Notes: generated from the letters alone by a model not told the origin. Positions 32,167-40,837 are shown, numbered from the stretch's first letter. The stretch: 40,939 nt of DNA from Bacillota bacterium (GCA_030057555.1 JASGUU010000041.1:1-40939), one strand, 5' to 3'. Translations and numbers: made by a program.

Positions 32167-33108
32167 CTAGAAACGGTTGCTGCTCAGCGGCAGGCCCGGG
32201 GGCGGCAGCTGCCCGCGCCGTCGGCGCAGCAGCCAGGGCTCCTCGGCCTCCAGCAGTTCACGGAACAGCGTGTAGCGATCATAGCGCGGGATCAGCTCCG
32301 GCCGGTCGGCGACGGCCTGACGGACGGCGCAGTCCGGCTCCTGAATGTGGCGGCAGCCGGGAAAGCGGCAGGCGGGGGCGTAGTGCTCGAATTCCGGATA
32401 GCCCTGGATCGTCTCTTCGGGCAGGATGCCGAGCTGGTCGAGCTCCAGCTGGCTGAAGCCCGGCGTGTCGGCGATCCAGCCCCTCCCGGAGCGAAAGAGC
32501 TCCACATGGCGGGTGGTGTGGCGGCCGCGGCCGAGCTTTTCGCTGATCTCGCCGGCCGCCATGACCTCCTCTCCCAGGAGGGCGTTCGTCAGCGTCGACT
32601 TCCCCGTGCCGCTGGCTCCGGCGAAGGAGACCAGATGGCCGTCGATCTCGGCCTCGAGAGAGGCGACGGGCTGCTGCTCCAGCGAGGACTCATACTGTGG
32701 CCAGCCGCTGGCCGTGTACTGCAGACGATGGCCGGCGAGCTCCTCCGGGGCGAGATCGGTCTTTGTCCAGATGATGAGAGGTTCGATATTGTGGACGCGG
32801 CAGATGATGCCCAGCTTATCCACCAGCTCGAAGTCGGGCGCCGGATCGGCGAGGGCCACGGTGATGAAGCAGCGCTCCAGATTGGCAACCGGCGGGCGCA
32901 CGAGGGCGTTGCGACGTTCTGCGATCTCCTCGATCGTGTAGGGGAAGTCATCGTCGCCGGATTCCGTGCAGAATACCCTGTCGCCCGGCAGCGGACTGAG
33001 GCGACGGCGGCGAAAGATGCCCCGCGGTTTCGCGGCGGTGACGCGGCCGTCGGCCTCATGAACCCAGTAGGCGCCCCCCACGCCGCGCAGGATGAGACCC
33101 GGGATCAT
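32167..33108 (-). CDS. rsgA: Ribosome small-subunit-dependent GTPase A
   Basis: A 313-residue circularly permuted GTPase for late 30S assembly. An N-terminal OB fold is followed by G4 TKTD (115-118), G1 GASGTGKST (164-172), G3 DTPG (214-217), and a zinc site with Cys247, Cys252, His254 and Cys260. The order G4-G1-G3 is diagnostic. The ATG overlaps the prkC stop as ATGA, matching the conserved prkC-rsgA arrangement. Confidence 0.95.
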   Translation of the reverse strand: MIPGLILRGVGGAYWVHEADGRVTAAKPRGIFRRRRLSPLPGDRVFCTESGDDDFPYTIEEIAERRNALVRPPVANLERCFITVALADPAPDFELVDKLGIICRVHNIEPLIIWTKTDLAPEELAGHRLQYTASGWPQYESSLEQQPVASLEAEIDGHLVSFAGASGTGKSTLTNALLGEEVMAAGEISEKLGRGRHTTRHVELFRSGRGWIADTPGFSQLELDQLGILPEETIQGYPEFEHYAPACRFPGCRHIQEPDCAVRQAVADRPELIPRYDRYTLFRELLEAEEPWLLRRRRGQLPPPGLPLSSNRF

Positions 33109-35069
33109 GGTGCGGCCGTGGTCTCGGGCGGCGGCTCGGGCGGCTCGGTCGGCGGCGGTTCAGGCGGCGGAGTTGTGCTCGCCACCGTGGTGGGCGGATC
33201 GGTTGGCTGCGTGGTGGGTGGCAGGGTCGTCGTTTCCTCCGTCGTCGGCAGGGTTGTCGGCTCCGGGGTGGTCGTCGGGACAGTGGTGGGTTCCGGGGTC
33301 GTGGTCGGCACCGGCGTCGGGTGCAGCCAGTTGTAGTCCGCAAAGGACAGCGTCACCCGGCTGCCGCGGCGCACCACGGTACCCGGCATCGGCTCGATGG
33401 CGACCAGGAACTGCGATTCGGGAGGCAGTGACGGATCCGGAGAGATGACGGCCGTCTGGGCAATGATGAGACCCATCTCCTCCAGGATGTACTCGACATC
33501 GCTGCGGGAACGCCCGTTGAGATCCAGAGGTATGGCGACGTCGGGCGGTCCCTCGCTGACATAGAGGATCACGATGCCGTCCGCCGGAATCTCCCCCGCG
33601 GGCGGGTCGTGGCGGATGACGACATTCTGCGGCGTCTCGTCGTTCGCCTCCATCACCACCCGCACCTCATACTGGCTGTCGTAGCGGTAGCGGATGTCGG
33701 CCTCGGCGGTACGGACGTTCTGGCCGGCGTAGTTGGCCAGGCGCAGACTCGAGTCGCCTGTGCTGACATAGAGTATCAGGCGTCTGATGCCGCTGAGCGA
33801 GATCACTTCACCCTCGGGCGGATCCTGGTCGTAGACCTGGTTCATCGGGGTGTCCGAGCGCGCCTCCTCACGGATGTCGGGCGGCGGCAGACCGGCAGCC
33901 GCGATCAGGTGTTCGGCCTCGTCGCGGGTTTTGCCTATGAAATTCTCGACAACATACTCGCGGCCCTGCGTTTCCTCCACATGCGCGGGTGGACTCAGGC
34001 GGCTCCAGATGAACATGGTCAGAGCGATCAGCATCGCTGTAAAGAGCAGGATAAAGACGATCAGCAGACCGTTTTCGCGCTGTCGCGAGCGCCGCCGCTG
34101 CTGAATCGAGCGTTCGAGTTCGTGGATGCGCTCGTAGTCGGCGTCCGGAGCGAGGGACGGGCCTTCGACCGAAAGTGTCTGGCTGTCCAGGGTGTCGTCG
34201 ACATAGCCGTAGCGCCCCGACGGGTCGAGGACAAAGGCGTCAAGGTCGTCGATCAGCTCGCGGGCGTTGGCGTAGCGCTGGCGCGGCGTCTTCCGGATGC
34301 ACTTCATCACGATGTCGCAGAGCCCGATCGGGAGTTCCGGGACAATCTCACGCGGATTCGTCGGCGTGTCCTGCAGATGACGGATGGCAACAGCAACGGA
34401 TGTTTCGCCGTCAAAGGGAACATCTCCGGTCAGCATCTCGTAGATGAGGATGCCGAGCGAGTAGATGTCCGCGCTGGGCCCCACCATGCCGCCGCGGGCC
34501 TGCTCCGGCGAAAAGTAGTGCACCGAGCCCATGGCGGTACCGCTGGCGAAGGTGATGGTGTTGGCTGAGGATGCGCGTGCAATGCCGAAGTCCGTGACCA
34601 GTGCCTGCCGGTCGGGCGTGATCATGATGTTGTGCGGCTTGATATCACGGTGGACGATGCCGGCGGCGTGGGCATGTTCGAGAGCCAGGGCGACCTGGAG
34701 GGCGATGGGCACGGCGACGCGCCAGTCGAGGCGGCTGTACTGGTCGATGAGCTCCTTCAGCGTGGTACCTTCGACATACTCCTGCACCATGTAGCGGATG
34801 CGCCGCTCCTCACCCACCCCCAGTACGCGGACGATGTTGGGATGCGAGAGACTCGAGGCTGCCTTCGCCTCGGTGTCAAAGCGGCGGACGAACTCCTCGT
34901 CGTTGGCCAGTTCGGACTTCAGGATCTTTATGGCGACTTCACGGCCGGTCTGGGTGTCGACGGCGAGATAGACCAGAGCCATGCCGCCGCTGCCGATCAT
35001 GCGCATGATCCGGTAGCGGCTGCCCAGAATCATGCCGGTAGATATGGTGCGTTCGTTTTCGTTGGCCAT
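33105..35069 (-). CDS. prkC: PASTA-domain Ser/Thr protein kinase
   Basis: A 654-residue transmembrane kinase sensing cell-wall fragments. Kinase domain: GSGGMA (26-31), Lys48, HRDIKPHN (140-147), DFG (160-162). A single membrane helix lies at ~334-355, then three PASTA repeats (~370-437, 439-507, 508-578). The last ~70 residues are an extracellular tail of Thr, Pro and Glu with repeated TTTPEPTT units, resembling a stalk or a glycosylation target. The ATG at 35069 is 11 bp after the prpC stop, with TGAGG upstream; a GTG at 35102 inside prpC is less likely. Its cognate phosphatase prpC is adjacent. Confidence 0.95.
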   Translation of the reverse strand: MANENERTISTGMILGSRYRIMRMIGSGGMALVYLAVDTQTGREVAIKILKSELANDEEFVRRFDTEAKAASSLSHPNIVRVLGVGEERRIRYMVQEYVEGTTLKELIDQYSRLDWRVAVPIALQVALALEHAHAAGIVHRDIKPHNIMITPDRQALVTDFGIARASSANTITFASGTAMGSVHYFSPEQARGGMVGPSADIYSLGILIYEMLTGDVPFDGETSVAVAIRHLQDTPTNPREIVPELPIGLCDIVMKCIRKTPRQRYANARELIDDLDAFVLDPSGRYGYVDDTLDSQTLSVEGPSLAPDADYERIHELERSIQQRRRSRQRENGLLIVFILLFTAMLIALTMFIWSRLSPPAHVEETQGREYVVENFIGKTRDEAEHLIAAAGLPPPDIREEARSDTPMNQVYDQDPPEGEVISLSGIRRLILYVSTGDSSLRLANYAGQNVRTAEADIRYRYDSQYEVRVVMEANDETPQNVVIRHDPPAGEIPADGIVILYVSEGPPDVAIPLDLNGRSRSDVEYILEEMGLIIAQTAVISPDPSLPPESQFLVAIEPMPGTVVRRGSRVTLSFADYNWLHPTPVPTTTPEPTTVPTTTPEPTTLPTTEETTTLPPTTQPTDPPTTVASTTPPPEPPPTEPPEPPPETTAAP

Positions 35070-35082
35070 GTCAGCGTGAACC

Positions 35083-35835
35083 TCAGGATTGCACGAAGGC
35101 ACAGATGACCGTGACGTTGTCGACCCCGGCCTCGGAGTTGGCGAGCAGAATCGCCTGTTCGGTCACGGCCTGGGGTGTGCGTTCATGCTTCAGTATATGT
35201 TTGATGTCAGCTTCGCTGACATAGTCATGCAGTCCGTCAGTTGAGAACAGGTAGCGGTCACCACGGTGCACCTGATGGACGGAGGTGTCGGGCATCATGT
35301 GCTCGGCGGCGCCCAGTGCCCGCGTCACCACATTTCTGCGCGGATGGCGCCGGGCTTCTTCGGGCGTCATCTCGCCGCGGTCCACGAGGGCCTGCACCAG
35401 CGTGTGGTCGTGGGTCAGGCTCAGCAGTTCGTCGCCGCGCAGACGGTAGACGCGGCAGTCCCCGATGTGAGCGATGATGAGGCGGTCATCGGCGAAGACA
35501 CCGATGGTCATCGTTGTCCCCATCCCCTGATTGAACTCGGATTCGAGCGACTGGAGATAGACTTTTACATTCGCTTTCTCGATGACCCTGCTGACGGTAG
35601 TCTGGATTTCCTCGCTCGTCATCGCCGCGCGGATTTCGCGCGACAGGGTGTCCGAGGCATAGCGTACGGCGAGCGAAGAAGCGAGTTCGCCGCGCTGATG
35701 GCCGCCCATCCCGTCGGCCAGGAGGACGACATAGGAACCGGGCTCCATCCCCTTCAGGACGACATAGCTGTCCTCGTTGTTCTGGCGCGTCAGGCCGGTG
35801 TCCGTGTCGGCGGCGAAGATGATGCGGTTGTTCAT
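35083..35835 (-). CDS. prpC: PP2C-family protein phosphatase
   Basis: A 250-residue cytoplasmic Ser/Thr phosphatase that reverses PrkC phosphorylation. Metal-binding motifs are complete: TRQNNEDS (Glu21, Asp22), DGMGGH (Asp41), IGDCRVYRL, FSTDGLHD and GVDNVTV. The ATG overlaps the rlmN stop as ATGA and prkC follows after 13 bp, the classic order. Confidence 0.95.
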   Translation of the reverse strand: MNNRIIFAADTDTGLTRQNNEDSYVVLKGMEPGSYVVLLADGMGGHQRGELASSLAVRYASDTLSREIRAAMTSEEIQTTVSRVIEKANVKVYLQSLESEFNQGMGTTMTIGVFADDRLIIAHIGDCRVYRLRGDELLSLTHDHTLVQALVDRGEMTPEEARRHPRRNVVTRALGAAEHMMPDTSVHQVHRGDRYLFSTDGLHDYVSEADIKHILKHERTPQAVTEQAILLANSEAGVDNVTVICAFVQS

Positions 35836-36902
35836 GATCCGGCATCCCGTCGCAGCTGGCCGCAGGCGGCAGCGATGTCGCCGCCCAGAGAGCGGCGCAC
35901 GGTCACGGCGATATGGCGCTCCTCGAGGCGCGCACGGAAGCGCTCGATGCGTTTGGAATCGGATGGTGCGAGCTCGCTGCCGGGCACCGGATTTGCCGGT
36001 ATCAGATTGACATGGCAGCGCTGGCCGCGCAGCAGGGCCGCGAGCTCATCGGCAGCTGCGGGCTGGTCGTTGACATTCTGGAAGAGGGCGTATTCGTAGC
36101 TCAGGCGGCGCGAGGTCTGTGCCAGATAGTAGCGGCAGGCGGCCATGAGTTCGTTCAGAGAGTAGCGCCGGGCCACCGGCAGCAGGCGGCGGCGGACGAT
36201 ATCGTTGGCGGCGTGCAGAGAGACGGCGAGATTCGCGGCGAGGCCCTCGTCGGCGAAGCGACGGATCTCAGGTACCAGGCCGACCGTCGAGACAGTGATG
36301 TGGCGGGCGCCGATCCCGAAGCCTTCGGGGGCATTCGCGCGGCGGATGAAGTCCAGTGTCTCGTCGTAGTTGTCAAAGGGCTCGCCGATGCCCATCAGTA
36401 CCACGTGGCTGACGCGTTCGCCGCGGTCCTCGGCGGCGAGGCGCAGCTGGGCGAGCATCTCCCCGGCGCGCAGATCGCGGCCGAAGCCCCTGTGGGCGGA
36501 GGCACAGAAGGTACAGCCCATGCGGCAGCCGGACTGCGAGGATACGCAGACGCTGTGGCCGTGACGATAGCGCAGGGAGACGGTTTCCACCTGGTGGCGT
36601 TCATCAAGGGCGACCAGATACTTCACTGTTTCGCCGTCGCTCGCAACCTGGCGCTGCAGAACCTCAACGTGGTCGAAGCGGAAGTCTGCCTCCAGCTGCG
36701 AACGCAGCGAGAGCGGCAGGTCGGTCATGTGACGGCTCTCCGTTACCTGTCGTTTTAGCCAGACCGCAAGCTGACGCCGCCGGAAAGCCGGGTAGCCATG
36801 GGCGGCAAACCAGGCATCCAGTTCCTTCTCATCCACGCGATCGATATATGGTCGCCTGACGTGGGATGAGCGGGTCTCGGTATCAGATCCAGTTAAGGTC
36901 AT
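35832..36902 (-). CDS. rlmN: 23S rRNA/tRNA adenine C2-methyltransferase
   Basis: A 356-residue radical SAM enzyme that methylates A2503 of 23S rRNA and A37 of some tRNAs. The cluster motif CRMGCTFC has Cys126, 130 and 133. The two mechanistic cysteines are Cys119 (SVCVSSQ) and Cys347 (AAACGQL). GIGEPFDN and SLHAAND are family motifs. I start it at 36902, although AGGAGG is 14 nt upstream, longer than usual; the frame extends to 37025 without another start signal. It restarts the operon after the 60-bp repeat region and is followed by prpC with a 4-bp overlap. Confidence 0.93.
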   Translation of the reverse strand: MTLTGSDTETRSSHVRRPYIDRVDEKELDAWFAAHGYPAFRRRQLAVWLKRQVTESRHMTDLPLSLRSQLEADFRFDHVEVLQRQVASDGETVKYLVALDERHQVETVSLRYRHGHSVCVSSQSGCRMGCTFCASAHRGFGRDLRAGEMLAQLRLAAEDRGERVSHVVLMGIGEPFDNYDETLDFIRRANAPEGFGIGARHITVSTVGLVPEIRRFADEGLAANLAVSLHAANDIVRRRLLPVARRYSLNELMAACRYYLAQTSRRLSYEYALFQNVNDQPAAADELAALLRGQRCHVNLIPANPVPGSELAPSDSKRIERFRARLEERHIAVTVRRSLGGDIAAACGQLRRDAGS

Positions 36903-36908
36903 GGCAGT

Positions 36909-36956
36909 GGAGGCTACCTCCTGATGTGCTCGGCTAATACTAGATATCCCATTATA
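36909..36956 (-). promoter_or_regulatory. rlmN leader: -10 box and hairpin over the ribosome site
   Basis: On the minus strand a perfect TATAAT (36951-36956) could serve a promoter internal to the gene cluster. Downstream, AGGAGG (36917-36922) can pair with CCTCC (36909-36913) across a 3-nt loop, which would hide the ribosome binding site. No good -35 box is visible. Confidence 0.4.
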
Positions 36957-37240
36957 GCGGACGTCAGACAATGGCGCTCGCCAGGGCTGACACAATTGTT
37001 GTGAGTAATGGTATGCGAATAACACGTAAGCCCACAGCTGCAGGTTTTGACGGGTTGATCGATGTCAAAATGCAGCTCACGTGTGCATGTTCGTGATCTG
37101 GTGCTTTTTGCTTCCCTGCGCGCAAGGATTACGATAATCCCCGGAACCTGGTCGACGCAGGTAAGGGGCGCGCGGTATTTGGGGTTGAATGGAAAACAAC
37201 CGGTCTTTACTAAAACCGACGTGCATAAAGACCTCTGGAA
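36957..37240. other. Non-coding gap between rlmN and the 60-bp repeats
   Basis: No supported gene. The short frames through here have no ribosome sites and the base composition is mixed. A small inverted repeat, CACAA/TTGTG, is at about 36991-37003. Nothing else was recognised. Confidence 0.4.
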
Positions 37241-37494
37241 TGGACAAAAAAGTCGCTGGTGCCCCGAAATCGGGGCAGGAACGGAAAATTTGGCCATGGC
37301 TGGACAAAAAAGTCGCTGGTGCCCCGAAATCGGGGCAGGAACGGAAAATTTGGCCATGGCTGGACAAAAATGACGCTGGTGCCCGTAAATCGGGGCAGGA
37401 ACGGAGAATTTGGCCATGGCTGGACAAAAATGACGCTGGTGCCCGTAAATCGGGGCAGGAACGGAAAATTTGGCCATGGCAGGACAAAATGTCG
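37241..37494 (+). repeat. 60-bp tandem hairpin repeat, four copies plus a partial
   Basis: Copies start at 37241, 37301, 37361 and 37421 with an exact 60-bp period; a fifth begins at 37481 and decays. Each has a GC hairpin (GCCCCGA/TCGGGGC in copies 1-2; GCCCG..CGGGGC, less paired, in copies 3-4), then AACGGAAAATTTGG, and the palindrome GCCATGGC. Copies 1 and 2 are identical; copies 3 and 4 share other substitutions, so duplication came in two steps. On the minus strand, the direction of the surrounding operon, each hairpin is followed ~10 nt later by a T-run, terminator-like. 37495-37643 shows nothing. Confidence 0.9.
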
Positions 37495-37643
37495 ACAGAC
37501 TCGCCGGCAGGTTCGTGAATCAGAGCAGCCAGCCCTGGATATCTGTTCCCTGAATACCCCTGGTTCTGATGTGGCTTCTCGACGAGACCATAAAGAGTGG
37601 CTGTATCCTGTCTCAGGCAGGGACGTCTCCGCAGCGAATACCG

Positions 37644-39038
37644 CTACAGACGCTCCAGCAGCGCCACGAAAAAGCCCTCTGTTCCAGCCGGTGGCGGCCA
37701 GAGAGAAAGCTCCCCGGCGGCAGCTCTGTTACGGATAAATTCATGGGCTGCGAGGGCGGGCGGCAGCAGCGGACGGAGATCGCAGCGACGCCAGGAGCCA
37801 TCTGCCGCACGCAGGAAATCGCGCACGACACCTTCGTTCTCGGCGGGGTTGATGGTGCAGGTGGAATAGACGAGGCGCCCGCCGGGGCGCAGATAACGGC
37901 TGCCCGCCTCCAGCAGGGCGCGCTGCAGCGCGATGAGACCGCTCTCCGTCGCGGCGAGGTCGCGGCTGCGCATCTCCGGAAGGTCGGCGATGCGGCCGAG
38001 GCCAGAGCAGGGCGCGTCAACCAGGACAACATCGAAGCCGCCGGCCGGCACGGCGGACGGGGGAAGCGTCTCGCGTCCGTCTTGCTCGAGCAGGCAGACA
38101 TTCTCAACAGCGAGCCGCGAGAGGTTTTCCCCGAGACGCTCGAGGCGCCGGGCCTCGATGTCGACCGCCAGCACACCGCCGGCGGGGCCGACCGCTGCGG
38201 CCGCCTGGATGGCTTTGCCTCCCGGAGCCGCACAGAGGTCCAGAACCCGTTCTCCCCTTTTGAGTCCGGCGAGATGAACGGGCAGCTGCGCCGCCTCGCC
38301 CTGAATATAGAGACAGCCTTCTCTGAAGGCAACCAGCTCCGTCAGAGCCGCTCCGCCGAGCTCGAGTATCGCCGCCGTCGGCATGTAGACAGGTGGCAGC
38401 AGTCGTGCCGGTGCAAGGGCTTCGTGTTCGAGGGGCACGCTGAGAGGACCGTCACCGAGGCCGAGGCGGTCGCGCAGGGGTCGCGTCAGGCGGATCGTCA
38501 GCGGCAGTGCTTCCTGCGCCCCCTCGAGCCAGGTCATGACCGCCTCTCTGCCGAGACGTTCGGAGAGCAGCGCAAAAGTGACCGGCTGGAGACCGAGCCG
38601 CTGCCATTCAGCGAGATCCGTATCATCGGGAGGCTCGCGCAGCCAGCGGCGCAGGATACCGTTGGCATAGCCCGCGGCACCGCCATGGAGCTGACGCCGG
38701 GCGATGGCGACGGCCTCGTTGACAACGGCATAGGACGGGCTGCTGTCCATGTTCTCCAGCTCGGTCACGGCGGTCAACAGAACAGCCGCGAGCGGTGCGT
38801 CGAGACGCTCCAGAGGGTGCCGGGAGAACCGCTCCAACAACGCGGCAAAGCGATGGCGCCCAACGAGGGCACGATACAGAAGCGCATGGGCGAAGCGCGC
38901 CTGCCGCGGATCTCCCACTGGCAGCTCGCTGTCCAGCCGGGCGGAGGCATCCACGACATCCGAGGCGAGACAGGCATCCAGTGTTAGCACCACCGCCTCC
39001 CGTGCCGTCCGCGCCCGTCGGCGCCGCTGTCTCGTCAC
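37644..39038 (-). CDS. rsmB: 16S rRNA cytosine C5-methyltransferase
   Basis: A 464-residue enzyme that methylates C967 of 16S rRNA. An N-terminal NusB-like RNA-binding domain (~10-140) precedes a Rossmann-fold methyltransferase: SAM motif DLCAAPGGK (267-275), DAPCSG with Cys344, and catalytic YSTCT with Cys394. The start is GTG at 39038 and overlaps the fmt stop by 4 bp. The stop is followed by ~150 bp of spacer and the 60-bp repeats, the only break in this operon. Confidence 0.95.
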   Translation of the reverse strand: MTRQRRRRARTAREAVVLTLDACLASDVVDASARLDSELPVGDPRQARFAHALLYRALVGRHRFAALLERFSRHPLERLDAPLAAVLLTAVTELENMDSSPSYAVVNEAVAIARRQLHGGAAGYANGILRRWLREPPDDTDLAEWQRLGLQPVTFALLSERLGREAVMTWLEGAQEALPLTIRLTRPLRDRLGLGDGPLSVPLEHEALAPARLLPPVYMPTAAILELGGAALTELVAFREGCLYIQGEAAQLPVHLAGLKRGERVLDLCAAPGGKAIQAAAAVGPAGGVLAVDIEARRLERLGENLSRLAVENVCLLEQDGRETLPPSAVPAGGFDVVLVDAPCSGLGRIADLPEMRSRDLAATESGLIALQRALLEAGSRYLRPGGRLVYSTCTINPAENEGVVRDFLRAADGSWRRCDLRPLLPPALAAHEFIRNRAAAGELSLWPPPAGTEGFFVALLERL

Positions 39039-39994
39039 GTTTCTGACGACCTCCCGAAGCGGGTGTCAGGGGCGAGGTTGTGGCCGACGGCATCGGCCGG
39101 CTGACGGCCGCGGCCGGCCAGCTGCAGCTCACCGATCACGAGCTCGCCGGAGCCCGTGGCAACACGGATCCCCCCACGCTCGATACCGATCAGGCTGCCG
39201 GGAGGGAGTTCACAGCCGCCCTCCCCTGCACGTGCGCTGGCGGCATGGATCTTCACGCGCTCGCCGTCCAGCATCGTCCAGGCACCGGGCCAGGGACGCA
39301 GGCCGCGTACCTGCAGGGCGAGCTCGGAGGCAGGCCGCGCCCAGTCAATCTCACCGTCCTCGCGTCTCAGAAGGCGGGTAAAGGTCGCCGCCCCGTGATC
39401 CTGCTCCTCTGGCTCAATCTCGCCCGCGAGCCAGGCGGCCAGGACATCACCGGTCTGCGCAGCTGCGAGCTGCGCGAGACGCTCCATCAGCGAGGCGCTG
39501 TCATCGGTATCCAGAATCTCGAGGGGTTTGCGATACAGCACCGGCCCATGGTCGACCTCCTCGTCCATCAGCAGCCAGGAAATACCCGTCTCGCGGTCAC
39601 CCGCGAGCAGGGCCGCCTGCACCGGCGCCGCACCACGGTAGAGCGGCAGCAGCGAGGCATGCACGTTGACCGCGCCGCGCGGCGGGATGTCGAGCACCCA
39701 GGGCACGAGGATGCGCCCGTACGCGGCCGTCAGAATGAGTTCAGGCCGGACCTCACGGATGGCAGTGGCAAAGGCCTCGTCGCGCACCCGCTCGGGCTGG
39801 ATCAGTGGCAGTCCGCATTCCTCCGCCACACGTCGTACCGGTGTCGGCAGCAGCTCCCGGCGCCGCCCCTGCGGGCGGTCCGGCTGACTGACGACAAGGA
39901 CAATGTCAAAGCGCGGATCCCGGGCCAGACTGCGCAGAATCGTGGCCGCATAGTCCGGCGTGCCCATATAGACCACGCGGGCCGGCTGCATCAT
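39035..39994 (-). CDS. fmt: Methionyl-tRNA formyltransferase
   Basis: A 319-residue enzyme that formylates initiator Met-tRNA using 10-formyl-tetrahydrofolate. Active-site residues Asn110 and His112 lie in VNVHASLLPLYRGAAP, with Asp148 in MDEEVDHGP. The C-terminal OB-fold (~210-310) binds tRNA. The ATG overlaps the def stop (AATGATG). Order def-fmt-rsmB is the standard one. Confidence 0.96.
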   Translation of the reverse strand: MMQPARVVYMGTPDYAATILRSLARDPRFDIVLVVSQPDRPQGRRRELLPTPVRRVAEECGLPLIQPERVRDEAFATAIREVRPELILTAAYGRILVPWVLDIPPRGAVNVHASLLPLYRGAAPVQAALLAGDRETGISWLLMDEEVDHGPVLYRKPLEILDTDDSASLMERLAQLAAAQTGDVLAAWLAGEIEPEEQDHGAATFTRLLRREDGEIDWARPASELALQVRGLRPWPGAWTMLDGERVKIHAASARAGEGGCELPPGSLIGIERGGIRVATGSGELVIGELQLAGRGRQPADAVGHNLAPDTRFGRSSET

Positions 39995-40464
39995 TTCTCA
40001 ACCTCACGGCGCAGCGGTCCCTCGGCACGGTCGCGGAAGAGCACGCCGTCCAGATGGTCATTCTCGTGGGCCACACAGACGGCGAGCAGACCGTCGGCCT
40101 CGAGACGGAAGGATTCGCCCCCGCGATCCAGCGCTTCAACGACGAGGCGGGCAGGGCGCTCCACCTCGCCCCAGAGGCCAGGAAGGCTGAGACAGCCCTC
40201 GGTGCCGCACTGGCTGCCCTCGGTCTCCACGATGCGCGGGTTGATGAAGACACGCGTCCCCGTACCGTCCTGCATGTCAATGACGAAAATACGACGCAAA
40301 ACGCCAACCTGCGGCGCCGCGAGCCCGATACCATTGCCGCTGGAGGCAAGCGTATCGGTCAGGTCGGTGATGATCTGTTCGGTACGGGCGTCGATCTCCT
40401 TGACCTCACGCGCCGTTTTGCGCAGAACAGGGTCTCCTTCTGTAATAATCTGCCGAATGGCCAT
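39991..40464 (-). CDS. def: Peptide deformylase
   Basis: A 157-residue metallo-enzyme that removes the formyl group from nascent proteins. All three motifs are intact: GIGLAAPQ (45-52), EGCLSLPG (89-96, metal Cys91) and HENDH (133-137, metal His pair and catalytic Glu). AGGTGG lies 4 nt before the ATG. It is the first gene of the minus-strand cluster within the window; in Bacillus priA comes before def, but here the upstream 475 bp is non-coding repeats. Confidence 0.96.
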   Translation of the reverse strand: MAIRQIITEGDPVLRKTAREVKEIDARTEQIITDLTDTLASSGNGIGLAAPQVGVLRRIFVIDMQDGTGTRVFINPRIVETEGSQCGTEGCLSLPGLWGEVERPARLVVEALDRGGESFRLEADGLLAVCVAHENDHLDGVLFRDRAEGPLRREVEK

Positions 40465-40616
40465 GGTCCACCTCTATCTATGAAGATTTACTAAGGCATC
40501 CTAGCACGCTGAAGCTCGGTCTGCTGTCACCGCGGTTCCGGGCAGCTCGGATAAGAGACATTCGCAGCTTCAAATCCGTCAGTGAAGGCTACGAATATGA
40601 AGTTCTCGTTAGCAAA

Positions 40617-40822
40617 GGGTCGCAGGTGTGCAGTTTTTCCGCTCTGGACATGTTTTTCTGTCCAGAACGTAAAATTTGCTCAACAACAGGTCGCAGGTGC
40701 AGTTTTTCAAGCTTCCGCACACTTTCGCTGCGGAACCTCGAAATTTTGCTCAGAATGCCCCGGAAATGTGCAGTTTTTCAAGCTTCCGCACGTTTTCGCT
40801 GCGGAACCTCGAAATTTTGCTT
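40617..40822 (+). repeat. Hairpin repeat series with exchanged stems, three copies
   Basis: Three units (40617-40682, 40689-40752, 40760-40822) share the left flank GTGCAGTTTTTC and the right flank C(T/G)(C/T)(A/G)AAATTTTGCT or close variants. Between the flanks unit 1 has TCTGGACA/TGTCCAGA (40643-40650/40659-40666), whereas units 2 and 3 have TTCCGCA/TGCGGAA (40713-40719/40729-40735 and 40784-40790/40800-40806). The stem is kept but its sequence is entirely different. Frames through it are open by chance and have no ribosome sites. 40465-40616 holds the def upstream region with no clear promoter. Confidence 0.8.
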
Positions 40823-40837
40823 GTATATTGCAGTCGG

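Noticed and set aside
31678-33336. Plus-strand frame of 552 codons ending in Gly/Val repeats
   Set aside because: Antisense to rpe, rsgA and the end of prkC; the Gly/Val repeats mirror the Thr/Pro tail of PrkC.
36914-37487. Minus-strand frames through the 60-bp repeats giving a repeated peptide with MAKFSVPAPI units
   Set aside because: A 60-bp unit keeps any stop-free frame open in every copy, and several frames are open at once. No ribosome site, and the units vary as DNA hairpins rather than by codon position.
37241-37494. CRISPR array
   Set aside because: The units are contiguous 60-bp tandem copies without unique spacers, and no cas genes are present.
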